A DNA stretch of 64,000 nt from AP-15 sp963788085 (GTDB lineage Bacteria; Pseudomonadota; Alphaproteobacteria; ATCC43930; CGMCC-115725), in the NCBI GenBank assembly GCA_963788085.1, contig CAWBFS010000072.1:115190-179189 (forward strand), read 5' to 3'. The notes beneath the pieces were generated by a model that was not told the origin of the DNA, searched no databases, and saw nothing but the letters and a program-made list of their open reading frames with translations. The position numbers and the translations under genes were made by a program. Shown here piece by piece: positions 1-8,447 of this stretch (positions within the stretch are counted from its first letter, which is position 1; each line of letters opens with the position of its first letter).

Positions 1-340
1 GTACCTTGTGGGTGTAAACGAGAGCGTCGAATACCGCTTCAGCGCGTCGTTGGGATAGGTGCTCATTAAACTCTGCAGAGCCAACCGAATCTGCCTTGCC
101 AATGATCGTGGCGACAAAGGCTGGGGTGCTTTGCATCATCCCGGCCACGTCGCGTACATGGTCTTGGTCTTCAGGCGTTAACGCGTAGGCGCCAGTGTCA
201 AAGTAAACGAAATGCGCCGTTGACCCCACGGGCACCGGCAAGCTCGGCGTCTGCTGTTGTTGTGCTGTCGCAGCGTGAACTGCAAAAAACCCCATAATCG
301 CTGCCGCTGCCAGGGTCTTCGTTACTCTCTGCTTCGCCAT
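1..340 (-). CDS. OmpA-family exported protein, 3' part outside window
   Basis: The gene reads leftward from an ATG at 340 and runs off the window start, leaving 113 residues. The first 26 residues are a signal peptide (MAKQRVTK, hydrophobic core, cleavage near ATAQ). Next comes the start of an OmpA C-terminal-like domain: FDTGAYALTPEDQ, then GKADSVGSAEFNEHLSQRRAEAV, split here as GKADSVGS and LSQRRAEAV, which is the usual peptidoglycan-binding pattern. It probably sits in the periplasm or outer membrane and contacts the cell wall. A GGGAAC ribosome site lies just upstream. The C-terminal end is not visible, so the full architecture is unknown. Confidence 0.85.
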   Translation of the reverse strand, partial: MAKQRVTKTLAAAAIMGFFAVHAATAQQQQTPSLPVPVGSTAHFVYFDTGAYALTPEDQDHVRDVAGMMQSTPAFVATIIGKADSVGSAEFNEHLSQRRAEAVFDALVYTHKV

Positions 341-504
341 TGACGTTCCCCTTTCTATAGTGCTGTCCCCCACACGAGAGGGTTGAGCTTAGCCGCATTC
401 GCCAGATTTCCCGTCGGCTTTTGTGGCCAGGATCGCGCTTTTGAGTAGGTTGGGCAAGCGTAAATCGCCTTCACCGCGGGCAGATGGTAATCAAAGCCGG
501 CGGT

Positions 505-866
505 TCACGGCGCCGAGCGCCCAAACGGGGCCGGCTGGCCTGCATCGAGATGCACCTTTCTTTTCATCGCTGGCCGCTTTTGGTTTCTCGGGCCACTCAT
601 GTCGGTGCGGCGTGCTCGCAGTCGGGCGATCAGCGACAGGATGTCAGTGAACATCTGTCGCGAGACCGCGACCTCGGGCAGCTGGAACCTGACGTAGCGC
701 CCGTGGCTGACAACCTTAGCGCCGATCTTGATCAGCTTGTCGCGCAGGCTGGTCGGCGACCACGGCTCCCTCGTCCTCGGCATCGCCAGCGTGCGCATGA
801 AGTTGCCGAGGTTATAAGCCAGGGCATGGAGCTGAAGACGCACAGCATTGGCGGCGAAGGCTCGCG
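505..866 (-). pseudogene. IS1380-type transposase, C-terminal remnant
   Basis: Only the last roughly 85 residues of an IS1380-family DDE transposase are recognisable, from FAANAVRLQLHALAYNLGNF (about 858) to ILSLIARLRA (about 613). The catalytic domain and terminal inverted repeats are missing. The reading frame stays open on both sides but no longer resembles a transposase, so this is an insertion-sequence scar rather than a functional gene. It marks past rearrangement at the left end of the window. Confidence 0.75.
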
Positions 867-1061
867 CCCTTCGGGGCTCGCCAGCAGCTCCGCCTCCCCA
901 GCGTCGGCCGCGCGCTGCGGTTGACCGACAAGTTTGTCGGCGACACCGCGGTGCCTCGCTTGCCACCGACCCTGCGGTTGCTCCGCCTCGACGGCAATGC
1001 CTCAAAAGGGGCAGCTGCCGCACAGCGGGCGTTGGGCGCATCGGCTGCTCGAGGGAGCGCT

Positions 1062-1473
1062 CTATCGTCTGAGGGTTTGTTGATAAGCCTGCCTAAACGC
1101 CTCGACGGCCGGTCGGCCAGGATGCTCTGCGCAGTAGCTCTCCGCCCGCTCCTCGGCGTCGGGGATCGCGGCCACATTGATGGTTTTGCTACCGAAGCGC
1201 GCGGCCTGATAGCCGGTATAGAACAGCGATGCCGCGGCCCGATCGTCTGGTGATAACTCCAGCAGCCTTTCGCACGTCGCCCCCCGGATGCTGACCCAAC
1301 GGTCGCCGGGCGTCGGCTCGGCTACCGGGGCAGGTGCCGGTGCCGGTGCCGCTGCCGCTACCGGGGGCGGCGGCGGTGCGAGCGGGGGCGGCGGCCTCCG
1401 GGGGCTGCACGCAGGCGCACAGCGAGCCCGACAACACACCCGATAACAGCACAAAGGCGGTCTTCCCATTCAT
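1062..1473 (-). pseudogene. HdeA-like lipoprotein with a frameshift
   Basis: The start at 1473 has a CCGGAG ribosome site and a lipoprotein signal (MNGKTAFVLLSGV, lipobox SLCAC). The frame then enters a Pro/Ala-rich linker made of C and G runs, and the conserved C-terminal domain continues in the next frame (CERLLELSPDD, FYTGYQAARFG, ESYCAEHPGRP, AFRQAY). A single-base shift near 1370-1395 would restore one protein of about 135 residues. The domain with its two cysteines resembles HdeA/HdeB-type periplasmic acid-stress chaperones; that function is inferred. It may be a real mutation or an error in the GC-rich run. Confidence 0.6.
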
Positions 1474-1754
1474 CGCGTTGCTCCGGCGGCAAGGAAAATC
1501 TGTCTCCGCAGGCATTACCGTGGCTGCGGCATCGGGGGCCGTTTCAACATATTAGATGTAGAAATACCATAATCAGCCGATTTAATTGACATAGATGCGT
1601 CGGCGGGTCACGCTCGATAATGTCCCGCCGTACCGGTGTGCGGGTATATTCTCGGTAAGGCTCCGGCCAGGTGTCGACGAAGCCCGACGCCCGCCTCACC
1701 CAGCCGCGAGCTGGACAGCAATTCGGAGCCAACACAGCGAGTGAGGCCACAGCG

Positions 1755-2393
1755 ATGACGAAGTGTCTGCTTTACATGGCGCCGATCGCCTTGATCGGAT
1801 TGGTAGCTACCGAGGCGCCCGCCGCTACGGCTGCCTGGAGCGGCAGCATAGGTCGCAATGTCACCGCCACCGCGCCGGAGGGGGGAGGTGTGCCGCTGGT
1901 CCTCGAGTGCCAGAGGGGGGGCCGAGGCGGTGGCGGTGCTCGCGCCGGTGGCGGCGGCGGTGCTCGCGCCGGCGGCGGTGCCCGCGCTGGTGGCGGCTCC
2001 TGGGCCGGTGCCGGCCGAGGCAACTTCAGTGGCGCCAGTGCGAACCGCGGCAATTTTAGTGGCGCCAGCGCGAACCGCGGCAACTTCAACAGCGCCAACG
2101 TGAACCGCGGCAATTTCAACAGCGCCAACGTGAACCGCGGTAACTTCAACAGTGCCAACGTGAACCGCGGCAGCTACGGCAACGTCAACGTCAACCGCAA
2201 CGTCAACGTCAGCGGAGGTGGCTACGGAGGCGCTTATTACGGGGGAGGTTGGGGCGGCGTCGCCGCCGGCGTCGCGGCGGGTGCCATCGTCGGCGGTGCC
2301 GTTGCCAGTACGGCCTATCCGGCCCCGGCATACCCGTATCCGTACCCGTACCCGTCTTGTCCATACCCAAATTACCCGAATTGCGGACTTTGA
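1755..2393 (+). CDS. Exported Gly/Asn-rich decapeptide-repeat protein
   Basis: This 212-residue protein starts at 1755 (MTKCLLYMAPIALIGLVA, a signal peptide ending near EAPAATA). Residues 55-85 are Gly/Ala/Arg-rich (GGGGARAGGG). Residues 86-140 contain about five ten-residue units of the form NRGNF(N/S)(S/G)A(N/S)(V/A), then NVNVNRNVNVSGGG, a glycine-rich membrane-like stretch (GGVAAGVAAGAIVGGAVAS) and a Pro/Tyr tail (PYPYPYPS). No enzyme motif is visible. The paralogue at 10405 has the same order of parts. Such composition suggests a secreted structural or surface protein, but the function is unknown. An in-frame upstream start at 1671 would bury the signal peptide and was not chosen. Confidence 0.7.
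   Translation: MTKCLLYMAPIALIGLVATEAPAATAAWSGSIGRNVTATAPEGGGVPLVLECQRGGRGGGGARAGGGGGARAGGGARAGGGSWAGAGRGNFSGASANRGNFSGASANRGNFNSANVNRGNFNSANVNRGNFNSANVNRGSYGNVNVNRNVNVSGGGYGGAYYGGGWGGVAAGVAAGAIVGGAVASTAYPAPAYPYPYPYPSCPYPNYPNCGL
2011..2170 (+). repeat. 30-bp tandem repeats inside the Asn/Gly-rich gene
   Basis: Units of exactly 30 bp begin at 2011, 2041, 2071, 2101 and 2131, with a partial unit at 2161. Each carries GAACCGCGG near its start and GCCA(A/G)CG or GCCAGTG at its end. They encode the NRGNF decapeptides. The units at 2101 and 2131 differ at only two positions, which suggests recent expansion. Confidence 0.9.
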
Positions 2394-2738
2394 GCGGCTC
2401 CGGCACGGCGGCACGTCGAGCCGTCGCGACTCGTTAAGCGCGCGGTAAAAAGGGGATGGCGGGTTTTGGCTGGTTCGCGGCCTGGCAAGGATCGCCTTTG
2501 GTGAGCCTGTAATTCGACGGTGATCGGGTAGGTCGGTTCGGGGGGCAAATTTTGTCGCCCCTTCTCGGGCGGGCGAATGGCGGCTTCTGAAGTGATTACA
2601 CACGAACGGCCGAGATCCCGGATTTTGGACGGTCGGATAACGGATACTGGACGCCGGACGCAAGAGTCCGTCGGGATCGGCTACCGCCTCTCGCGTTTTT
2701 TCCGGCACCATTCGATATGACAGAGACGAGGCACCCAG
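2394..2738. other. Intergenic stretch without a recognised feature
   Basis: No ORF with coding character, hairpin terminator or FNR-type box was seen here. Confidence 0.5.
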
Positions 2739-2969
2739 GTGGTTCGGATTTGGATAATCGGCATCGCTGCGGCGCTCGCGCTCGCCATGCCGGCGACAGC
2801 CCAACAGCGGTCTGTACCGCAGATATTAGAGCGCTTGCACGCTCTTTGCGAGCAGGACTACAAGCCCGCGTGTATCAAGCTTGGATTTGTTATCGGAAGG
2901 CTTCGGCCAGGGGTAGCTCGGAAATTACGGCGCGATCACCCGGAATGGTGGTGGTGGGAGCGGTGGTAG
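2739..2969 (+). CDS. Small exported protein, unknown
   Basis: The predicted product has 76 residues and a GTG start. Residues 1-22 form a clear signal peptide (IIGIAAALALAMPATAQ). The mature part is short and basic with two cysteines (ALCEQDYKPACIKLG) and ends in an unusual tryptophan cluster (HPEWWWWERW). I do not recognise the family. The ribosome site is weak, so the start is uncertain. The paired cysteines may form a disulphide in the periplasm. Confidence 0.5.
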   Translation: MVRIWIIGIAAALALAMPATAQQRSVPQILERLHALCEQDYKPACIKLGFVIGRLRPGVARKLRRDHPEWWWWERW

Positions 2970-3310
2970 CGCCTGCGAGAGCGAGAGCTTTTCGGGTTAT
3001 CTGCGCGCACCAACCCGGCTCCGAATTGATGATCGAGGGTTTGCGGGACCAAGTGTGATCCTGCTCCTCGAACTGGTGATGTTCGCCCGCCAACTGGACG
3101 ATGCGCGACGAAGCGTGGGTCTGTCGGGGTCGCTCATTGCCGCCTACGGTATGGGCCTTGTTATTCTCACTCAGAATGCGGCCCTCCCCCCGGTCAAAAC
3201 GACACTGACGGCGCGGAAACTGTTGCGGTCCGTATGGTCGTTAAGGTAGATTAACAGCCGCAACGATCGCCCGCATGGCAAATCGGCTCGGCAGGCAACG
3301 GGAGGAATTA
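2970..3310. other. Intergenic stretch upstream of the 3311 lipoprotein
   Basis: A 64-codon open frame at 3055-3249 begins with a hydrophobic segment but lacks a ribosome site. I did not accept it as a gene. Nothing else is evident. Confidence 0.4.
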
Positions 3311-3736
3311 ATGAACCGGTTATCCTTGTTGGGGATTTCACTTCTCGCGATCGCGGCTTGCGCCCCTCAACCATCGCCGCCGCCGGCCGTGACGGCGGCC
3401 CCCGCGCCGGGATCGCCTCCGAACACGACGACTTTCTTCGATGGGACGTACGCCGGCAGTTTCGTGCAGAGCATCACCCCCGGGAGCCCCACTACGCAAT
3501 GCCCAAATATCAGGGTCGCGCCGGCTTTGACCATCCGCAATGGTGTCGCGCGGTTCGACGCGCTCAATCTGACGTTTCAGGGGTACGTAACTCCGCAGGG
3601 CGAGTTGGTGATGCAGAGCGGGGGCGGCGAAACGTTTGAGGGGCATATCGACCCCTTTTATGTGCTCAGAGGTAGAGTGACCGGGAATTGCATATACGAC
3701 GCAACTTGGACAAGGAACACAAGCCCGCGGGTATAA
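3311..3736 (+). CDS. Lipoprotein of the 'DGTY' exported family, copy 1
   Basis: The start at 3311 follows a strong GGGAGGAATT ribosome site. Residues 1-19 form a lipoprotein signal (LLAIAAC lipobox), followed by a Pro/Ala linker. The mature domain of about 95 residues runs FFDGTYAG, C in TTQCPN, LTIRNGVARF, GYVTPQGELVMQSGGG, VLRGRVTGNCIYDATW. The same order of motifs and the two cysteines recur in the proteins at 9258 and 15477 and in a pseudogene at 25808. I do not know a named family. The compact beta-rich pattern suggests a small periplasmic barrel or lipocalin-like fold, which is inference only. Confidence 0.75.
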   Translation: MNRLSLLGISLLAIAACAPQPSPPPAVTAAPAPGSPPNTTTFFDGTYAGSFVQSITPGSPTTQCPNIRVAPALTIRNGVARFDALNLTFQGYVTPQGELVMQSGGGETFEGHIDPFYVLRGRVTGNCIYDATWTRNTSPRV

Positions 3737-4043
3737 TGCGCGGGATAAAATCCTGCTCCTGATAGGTTTGGCCGAGGCTGCAACCTCATAGTTCTGATTC
3801 GATGATTGTGGCTTTGGTCGGGGCGTGCTTCTCATCCGCCTTCATAAGGTCATCGACCAATGTGCCGCGGCGCCGGTGGAGCGGCTCGTCGCGCGGCCAG
3901 ATTTTGTAGCTTCGGGCTACCAGTCCCACGGCGGCAGTTCGCCGAGCCGGTTGATTGGGCCAGGCGGGCTCGATTTAGGGCGAGGCGGCGGTAACGATGC
4001 GCGGAAAACCGCGTCCCAAGTAACGCTGTTGCCAACGTGAGTT

Positions 4044-4057
4044 TTGGTCCAGATCAA
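4044..4057 (+). promoter_or_regulatory. FNR/FixK-like box, orphan
   Basis: TTGGTCCAGATCAA matches TTGAT-N4-ATCAA at nine of ten half-site positions. No intact gene starts within 150 bp on either side. The box abuts the 3' end of a broken perM-like gene, so it may be left over from a lost gene. Confidence 0.45.
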
Positions 4058-4070
4058 AATTCACGGACCG

Positions 4071-4340
4071 CTATGCCGCTGGCTCCATGAACTCTGCGGT
4101 GGGAAGATCCGAGACCGCGGCTCGCCACGCCTGAAAAAGGGTGAACACGATGGCGATCAGCGTCGGCCCGATGAACAGGCCCAAGAAGCCAAAAGCGACG
4201 AACCCTCCAAAGACACCCAGGATGGTCAGCGACAACGGCATCTCGCCGCCAAAGTCGATGAGCCAGGGTTTGATGAAATTGTCGACCGCGTTGACGAACA
4301 CGCCCAGACGACGGAAGGTACGTGAGGGTTGGCTCTATAA
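4071..4340 (-). pseudogene. AI-2E family transporter (PerM-like), C-terminal remnant
   Basis: The segment encodes the last roughly 75-85 residues of an AI-2E/PerM-type membrane protein: VDNFIKPWLIDFG, then LTILGVFGGFVAFGFLGLFI and GPTLIAIVFTL. The complete family has about 350 residues and eight membrane spans; here only the last two or three remain. An in-frame stop (TAG) lies just upstream near 4339. It is a 5'-truncated relic. Confidence 0.75.
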
Positions 4341-4479
4341 AATGCCATGGACTGTCGGGCTACGGGATGCAATGATAATAATATAGATCAAGCTATCATC
4401 TCTCACGGATAACTGCAGCGGACGAATTTCGGTCCCGGCAGACTAGATACGAGGCAAGAGATTTGAAAAGGAGTGCACC

Positions 4480-5256
4480 GTGAGTCCGACCCGGCATCGG
4501 TCTTACTCATGGCGAGATCGTGTGCGCGATCCGGCTCTCACCGCCATGCTGGCCGTCCAATGCGTCATAATATTTTGTGCACCTTTTGCCGCGATGGGCT
4601 ATGAAGGCGTACGCGAGGTGCTGCAGCTGCTGTTTTTTATTTTTACCTTCCTCGTCTGTCTGCTGTCCCGTGGCCTGTTTGCCGAGATCCTCGCAATATT
4701 GGCGTTGATTTGCGCCTTGACAGGCTTTGTGCTCCAGCTGGTGGCACCATCAAACGCCTCCCTAATCCTTACTTATGGGGGAAGCATCAGCGCCTTCATT
4801 GTGGCGAGCTATACACTTGGGTACGCGACGCTTGCGCCGGGAGTAGTGACCGTACATCGGGTGCTGGGGGCGATCGCGCTTTATTTGAACCTTGGGCTGA
4901 TGTTTGCCGCGGTATACCGCTTGATCTGGTATTTCATTCCGAATGCTCTGACAAATATCCCGGGCGAAGCAGGGTGGCAGGCCTATGGCACGATACTCTA
5001 TTTCAGCTTTGTAACGCTGACATCCACCGGCTTCGGCGATGTCGCGCCGGTTCATCCCCTCGTCCGCACGCTGACCAATGTGGAGGCGATCATCGGCCAA
5101 TTGTATCCGGCGACCCTGCTCGCCCGCCTAATCACCCTGGAACTTCGAAGGCCTCGGCGGCAGCCTGCCCGGTCGAAACGAAGGGGTGGCGGCACCTCAG
5201 CGAACGAGGGGCATGACCCAGATCAAGGCCATCACCCGGTCGTGCCGCCGTTTTAG
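4480..5256 (+). CDS. Potassium channel family protein (Ion_trans_2)
   Basis: This 258-residue membrane protein starts with GTG at 4480 after AAAAGGAG. Hydrophobic spans occupy roughly residues 22-40, 47-65, 67-87, 92-112 and 125-150. A pore loop then carries the K+ selectivity filter TSTGFGD (about residues 187-193), followed by a last helix and a basic tail. The filter identifies a K+ channel; the extra N-terminal helices are seen in bacterial six-TM-like members. No RCK/TrkA domain is attached. It lies directly before a truncated K+/Na+:H+ antiporter copy, which fits ion homeostasis. The C-terminal codons overlap the FNR-like box at 5213. Confidence 0.85.
   Translation: MSPTRHRSYSWRDRVRDPALTAMLAVQCVIIFCAPFAAMGYEGVREVLQLLFFIFTFLVCLLSRGLFAEILAILALICALTGFVLQLVAPSNASLILTYGGSISAFIVASYTLGYATLAPGVVTVHRVLGAIALYLNLGLMFAAVYRLIWYFIPNALTNIPGEAGWQAYGTILYFSFVTLTSTGFGDVAPVHPLVRTLTNVEAIIGQLYPATLLARLITLELRRPRRQPARSKRRGGGTSANEGHDPDQGHHPVVPPF
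5213..5226 (+). promoter_or_regulatory. FNR/FixK-like box before truncated antiporter
   Basis: ATGACCCAGATCAA has a perfect right half (ATCAA) and a TGAC left half. It lies 74 bp before the antiporter ATG at 5287, within the end of the channel gene. The intact antiporter at 32610 has a similar box at 75 bp, which supports it. Confidence 0.5.
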
Positions 5257-5286
5257 AGCGCGCGTTAGCTGATTTGGGGGGATTAA

Positions 5287-5703
5287 ATGTACCAGAATGC
5301 CGCGATGCTGGCCGCGTTTCTACTCAGCTACAGCGCGGTCGCTGGCCGGGTGGAACGGTCCTGGATCAGTGGCCCGATCGTGTTTACAGCGGTTGGCTTT
5401 ATCCTCGGCCCGGACGGGTTGAGCGTCCTGCATATTAAGATAAGTGGCGAGGGGTTGCGCCTTCTGGCGGAACTGACGCTCGCCATGGTGCTGCTCACCG
5501 ACGCCGCCAACGCGGATTTCGGCGTTGTCAGGCGCAACCTTGGGCTCCCGGAGCGGTTGCTGCTGATTGGCCTGCCTTTGACGATCGTGCTCGGCTTCCT
5601 GTTCGCCGCGATTGTGTTCCCCTCACTCGCGACGCTAGAGTTGGCATTGCTGGCGGCGATGCTGGCACCGACGGACGCCGCGCTCGAGCACCTCGGCCCT
5701 GAG
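5287..5703 (+). pseudogene. Cation/proton antiporter, N-terminal remnant
   Basis: The first 137 residues (MYQNAAMLAAF, ISGPIVFTAVGFILGPDG, AELTLAMVLLTDAANADF, MLAPTDAAL) match the intact antiporter at 32610 closely. After the Asp-bearing MLAPTDAAL motif the similarity stops at about 5697. The frame stays open to 6102 but encodes unrelated, non-membrane sequence. A full CPA1-type antiporter needs about 400 residues and 12 spans, so this copy cannot work. A GGGGGG ribosome site precedes the ATG. It appears to be a duplicate broken by rearrangement. Confidence 0.8.
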
Positions 5704-5852
5704 GTAGAAGCCAAGCGGCCAGACGTGCTCGTGTCAGAATTCGTAAGCGGCCTTGGGTCTGACCGCGCTCGGGGTAGCCCGGTTGACGAGCTGCATGACC
5801 AGTTGCATCAACTGCTCGGCCGTTCTTTCCCGCGGCTTTTGGAATTCCGCCA

Positions 5853-5972
5853 TCACTGCCTTCTGCTTTTCCTCCCGCTCCTGCGGATCGCTGGCGTGAA
5901 GGGCTTCACGACTGTGATCACGCAGATCAGAAGGCAAACGACGAGCAGCGCGAGAATGCTGCGCTCGATCAT
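5853..5972 (-). CDS. Possible 39-residue membrane peptide
   Basis: An ATG at 5972 opens a 39-codon frame with one hydrophobic helix (SILALLVVCLLICVITVV) and a basic tail (RRSGRKSRRQ). A GAGGGTGG sequence lies just upstream. The composition is typical of a small single-pass membrane protein, but no family is recognised and a longer overlapping frame exists on the same strand. It sits in the junk sequence behind the broken antiporter. Confidence 0.35.
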   Translation of the reverse strand: MIERSILALLVVCLLICVITVVKPFTPAIRRSGRKSRRQ

Positions 5973-6205
5973 TGCCACCCTCGCAGGATCTAAGTCACTC
6001 GTTCGTTCGTCGCTCGGTTGTCAGAGCTCAGCTGACATGGTCACCGGAGGCCGAAGTTCAGCATTTTTCACGAAAATGCATCAGCACGGGTCAGACGAAT
6101 AGGCGACTTGAGATCACGCCTCCCGCGGGGCGAAGCCCCGGCGAGGTATTTTTGGTTTGCTGCGCTGCGTTCCGCGCGCGTATAGTAAATGAGTTGTAGT
6201 GACGA

Positions 6206-6219
6206 TTGATCCAGATCAA
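6206..6219 (+). promoter_or_regulatory. Perfect FNR/FixK box before AraC regulator
   Basis: TTGATCCAGATCAA is a perfect palindromic match to TTGAT-N4-ATCAA. Its centre is about 70 bp upstream of the AraC start at 6282, a typical distance for an activated promoter. It suggests control by an FNR, FixK or NnrR-type regulator. Confidence 0.75.
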
Positions 6220-6281
6220 CCGTCCGCCTAGGCCGCGCGGTATTCTGCGCCTCTGGACCCCGATCACCCAAGGGGGTGGGG

Positions 6282-7286
6282 ATGCCTGCCAGCGCTACTC
6301 GCACATTTACCGACCCCGATAGCTATTTTGCAGGGATCCGAAACCTGCAGATCGATGGGGTGATTACGAAACGCGGCGAGTTCCGCGCCGAGTCGACGCG
6401 CATCGACCTGCATCGCTTGTGGATGCATCGCATAGACGAGAGCCTGCCTCGGATCATGAGAATAACGCCGAGCGGCAAGCGGTCGCTGATCCTCTTCGCA
6501 ACCAATCTCTATCAGCCAGCGATGCAGGTCAGCGGGATCGAAGCATCGCAATCTCAAATCGCAATGTTCGGGCTGGATTGGCCATATTACCTTCGATCCT
6601 CCGCGGCCTGCGGATGGGGTACCATGTCGCTGACGCCCGAGGACCTCGCCGCCGCCAGCGCGGCCATCATTGGTCGCCCACTGACGCCACCCTCGTTCCC
6701 GCGATGGACCAGCCCCCCTGCACCGGCTGCATCCCGGCTGTTGCGGTTGCACGAAGCGGCGGGCCATCTTGCGAAGACCGCTCCCGACATTCTCGCGAAG
6801 GCAGAAGTAGCGCGAGCGATGGAGGAGGCTTTGCTCGAAGCAATGATCTTGTGCCTGACCGAGGGCCATTCAGACGATGTGCGCAATGTCCATCGCCATC
6901 GCGCGAGGGTCATGCGGCGTCTAGAGGAGGTCCTGACGTCCACCCCCGATAGGCCTCTCTATATGCCCCAGCTCTGCACGACAGTTGGCGCTTCCTATAC
7001 AATGCTGCGTGACTGTTGCCAGGATTATCTCGGCATGAGCCCGAAGCGCTATTTGTGGCTGCGACGCATGCAGCTGGTGCGCCGGGCTTTGCGGATCGCG
7101 GATGCGGAGAAGACTACCGTGACCGAGATCGCCACCGATTATGGCTTTTGGGAATTGGGCCGCTTTGCGGTCGCCTACCGGTCAGTATTCGGGGAAGCGC
7201 CCTCGGCGGCACTGCGTCGACCCCCCGAAGACTCAAAACTGGCCGAAATCGTCGAGCCGGCATGGAAATTTGTTAAATCTGCATAG
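6282..7286 (+). CDS. AraC-family transcriptional regulator, first of tandem pair
   Basis: This 334-residue protein has a variable N-terminal domain (about 1-200) and a C-terminal AraC-type DNA-binding domain (about 215-320). The second helix-turn-helix shows TEIATDYGFWELGRFAVAYR and FGEAPSAAL. The start at 6282 (MPASATRTF) was preferred over 6276 because it aligns with MPGSGTRTF of the neighbour. It differs from sugar-sensing AraC members in lacking an obvious cupin motif. A perfect FNR box lies upstream, so expression is probably linked to low oxygen. The target genes are unknown; the RND operon and antiporters nearby are candidates. Confidence 0.85.
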   Translation: MPASATRTFTDPDSYFAGIRNLQIDGVITKRGEFRAESTRIDLHRLWMHRIDESLPRIMRITPSGKRSLILFATNLYQPAMQVSGIEASQSQIAMFGLDWPYYLRSSAACGWGTMSLTPEDLAAASAAIIGRPLTPPSFPRWTSPPAPAASRLLRLHEAAGHLAKTAPDILAKAEVARAMEEALLEAMILCLTEGHSDDVRNVHRHRARVMRRLEEVLTSTPDRPLYMPQLCTTVGASYTMLRDCCQDYLGMSPKRYLWLRRMQLVRRALRIADAEKTTVTEIATDYGFWELGRFAVAYRSVFGEAPSAALRRPPEDSKLAEIVEPAWKFVKSA

Positions 7287-7370
7287 GCACCAGGATCGGT
7301 CGATTTATCATTATTTTTTTGCCAAAATGCGCCGCCTGCATTGTGGCTCTTCGGTTTCACAGAGAGATGA

Positions 7371-8336
7371 ATGCCGGGTAGCGGCACACGCACGTTCCTC
7401 GAACCCGATCACTACGAGGCGAGCCTTCGTCAGGCACAAATCGAAATCCTTATTGCGCTAACCCCCCAGTTCAAGGCCCGCCTGACTTGGGCGGAGCTGC
7501 ACGATTTGGAAGTGTTGCGGTGTGAGGAAGACTTTCCGCGGGTCGCCTATGTTCGCCTGAGCCCGCAGCTCTCTTTCGTGACGTTTCCGGCACATTCCGG
7601 GCCCGTACCGATATGGGGCGGGACGGAATTGCGCCCGGGCGAGATCGTGTTCTACGGCCGCGGTGAGCGGCTGCACCAGTCAACGCCTGGCTCCTTCATT
7701 TGGAACGTGATAGCACTGAACCCGGTGCAGCTCGAACAATATGGTCGAGCTCTTTCCGGAAAGCCTTTCAGTTTGCCATCGGAGGGAAAAATCCTGCGTC
7801 CCTCCCCGCGCGATGTGGCGCGCCTGCGGCGCCTGCACGCGCAAGTCTGCCGTCTTGCCGAGACGAAACCCAAATTATTGGCGCATACGGAGGTCGCGCG
7901 CGCGATCGAGCAAGGTTTGATCCAGACGCTGGTCGCCTGTCTTACCGCCCCCAACATACGAGCTGACGACCCGATTAAACGTCGTCACGCCAGGATCATG
8001 ATTAGGTTCGAGGAGGTGTTGGCGGAGCATCTCGGCAAGCCGCTGCACACGACCGAGTTGCGCGAGCTGATTGGGGTGACGGAACGGACCTTGCGCTCTT
8101 GTTGCGCAGAATTCCTTGGCATGAGCCCCGTCCGGTATGTGCTGTTGCGCCGGTTGAGCCGAGCCCGCGTGGCGTTGCGTGATGCCGCTCCCGACGGGGC
8201 AAACCTCTCAGAGCTTGTCCGCGGTTTAGGTTTCGCGGAACTCGGGCGTTTCGAAGCAGCCTATGGGGCGGCCTTTGGCGAGACCCCGCTGACCACCCTT
8301 CAACGTGCTCCAGGAGCGCGGTTCATCAACCCGTAA
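7371..8336 (+). CDS. AraC-family transcriptional regulator, second of tandem pair
   Basis: The 321-residue product shares its layout with the regulator just upstream: MPGSGTRTF start, LLAHTEVARAIEQ in the middle, and a C-terminal AraC domain with FLGMSPVRYVLLRRL and GLGFAELGRFEAAYGAAFGE split over the second helix-turn-helix. The intergenic gap of 84 bp contains a T-run but no strong hairpin, so both could be cotranscribed or the second could have its own promoter. The pair looks like a tandem duplication with divergence in the N-terminal sensing half. Confidence 0.85.
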   Translation: MPGSGTRTFLEPDHYEASLRQAQIEILIALTPQFKARLTWAELHDLEVLRCEEDFPRVAYVRLSPQLSFVTFPAHSGPVPIWGGTELRPGEIVFYGRGERLHQSTPGSFIWNVIALNPVQLEQYGRALSGKPFSLPSEGKILRPSPRDVARLRRLHAQVCRLAETKPKLLAHTEVARAIEQGLIQTLVACLTAPNIRADDPIKRRHARIMIRFEEVLAEHLGKPLHTTELRELIGVTERTLRSCCAEFLGMSPVRYVLLRRLSRARVALRDAAPDGANLSELVRGLGFAELGRFEAAYGAAFGETPLTTLQRAPGARFINP

Positions 8337-8447
8337 AATCCGTTATTTCTGCATAGCCGCCGGCGAACCCCGCCGTTTAGGCTTTAAGTGCGAGCGAGCT
8401 TTGCCCCTTAAGCACCCCAGATTATGAACCCAAAAGGAGGGAGATAC

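Noticed and set aside
484..924. Plus-strand open frames opposite the IS1380 relic
   Set aside because: They mirror the transposase frame in GC-rich DNA and show no protein pattern of their own.
1585..1600. TTGACATAGATGCG as another FNR box
   Set aside because: The right half (ATGCG) matches poorly and no clear promoter geometry is present.
2011..2170. Pentapeptide-repeat (A(D/N)LXX) protein
   Set aside because: The unit is ten residues with NRGNF, not the A(D/N)LXX solenoid pattern.
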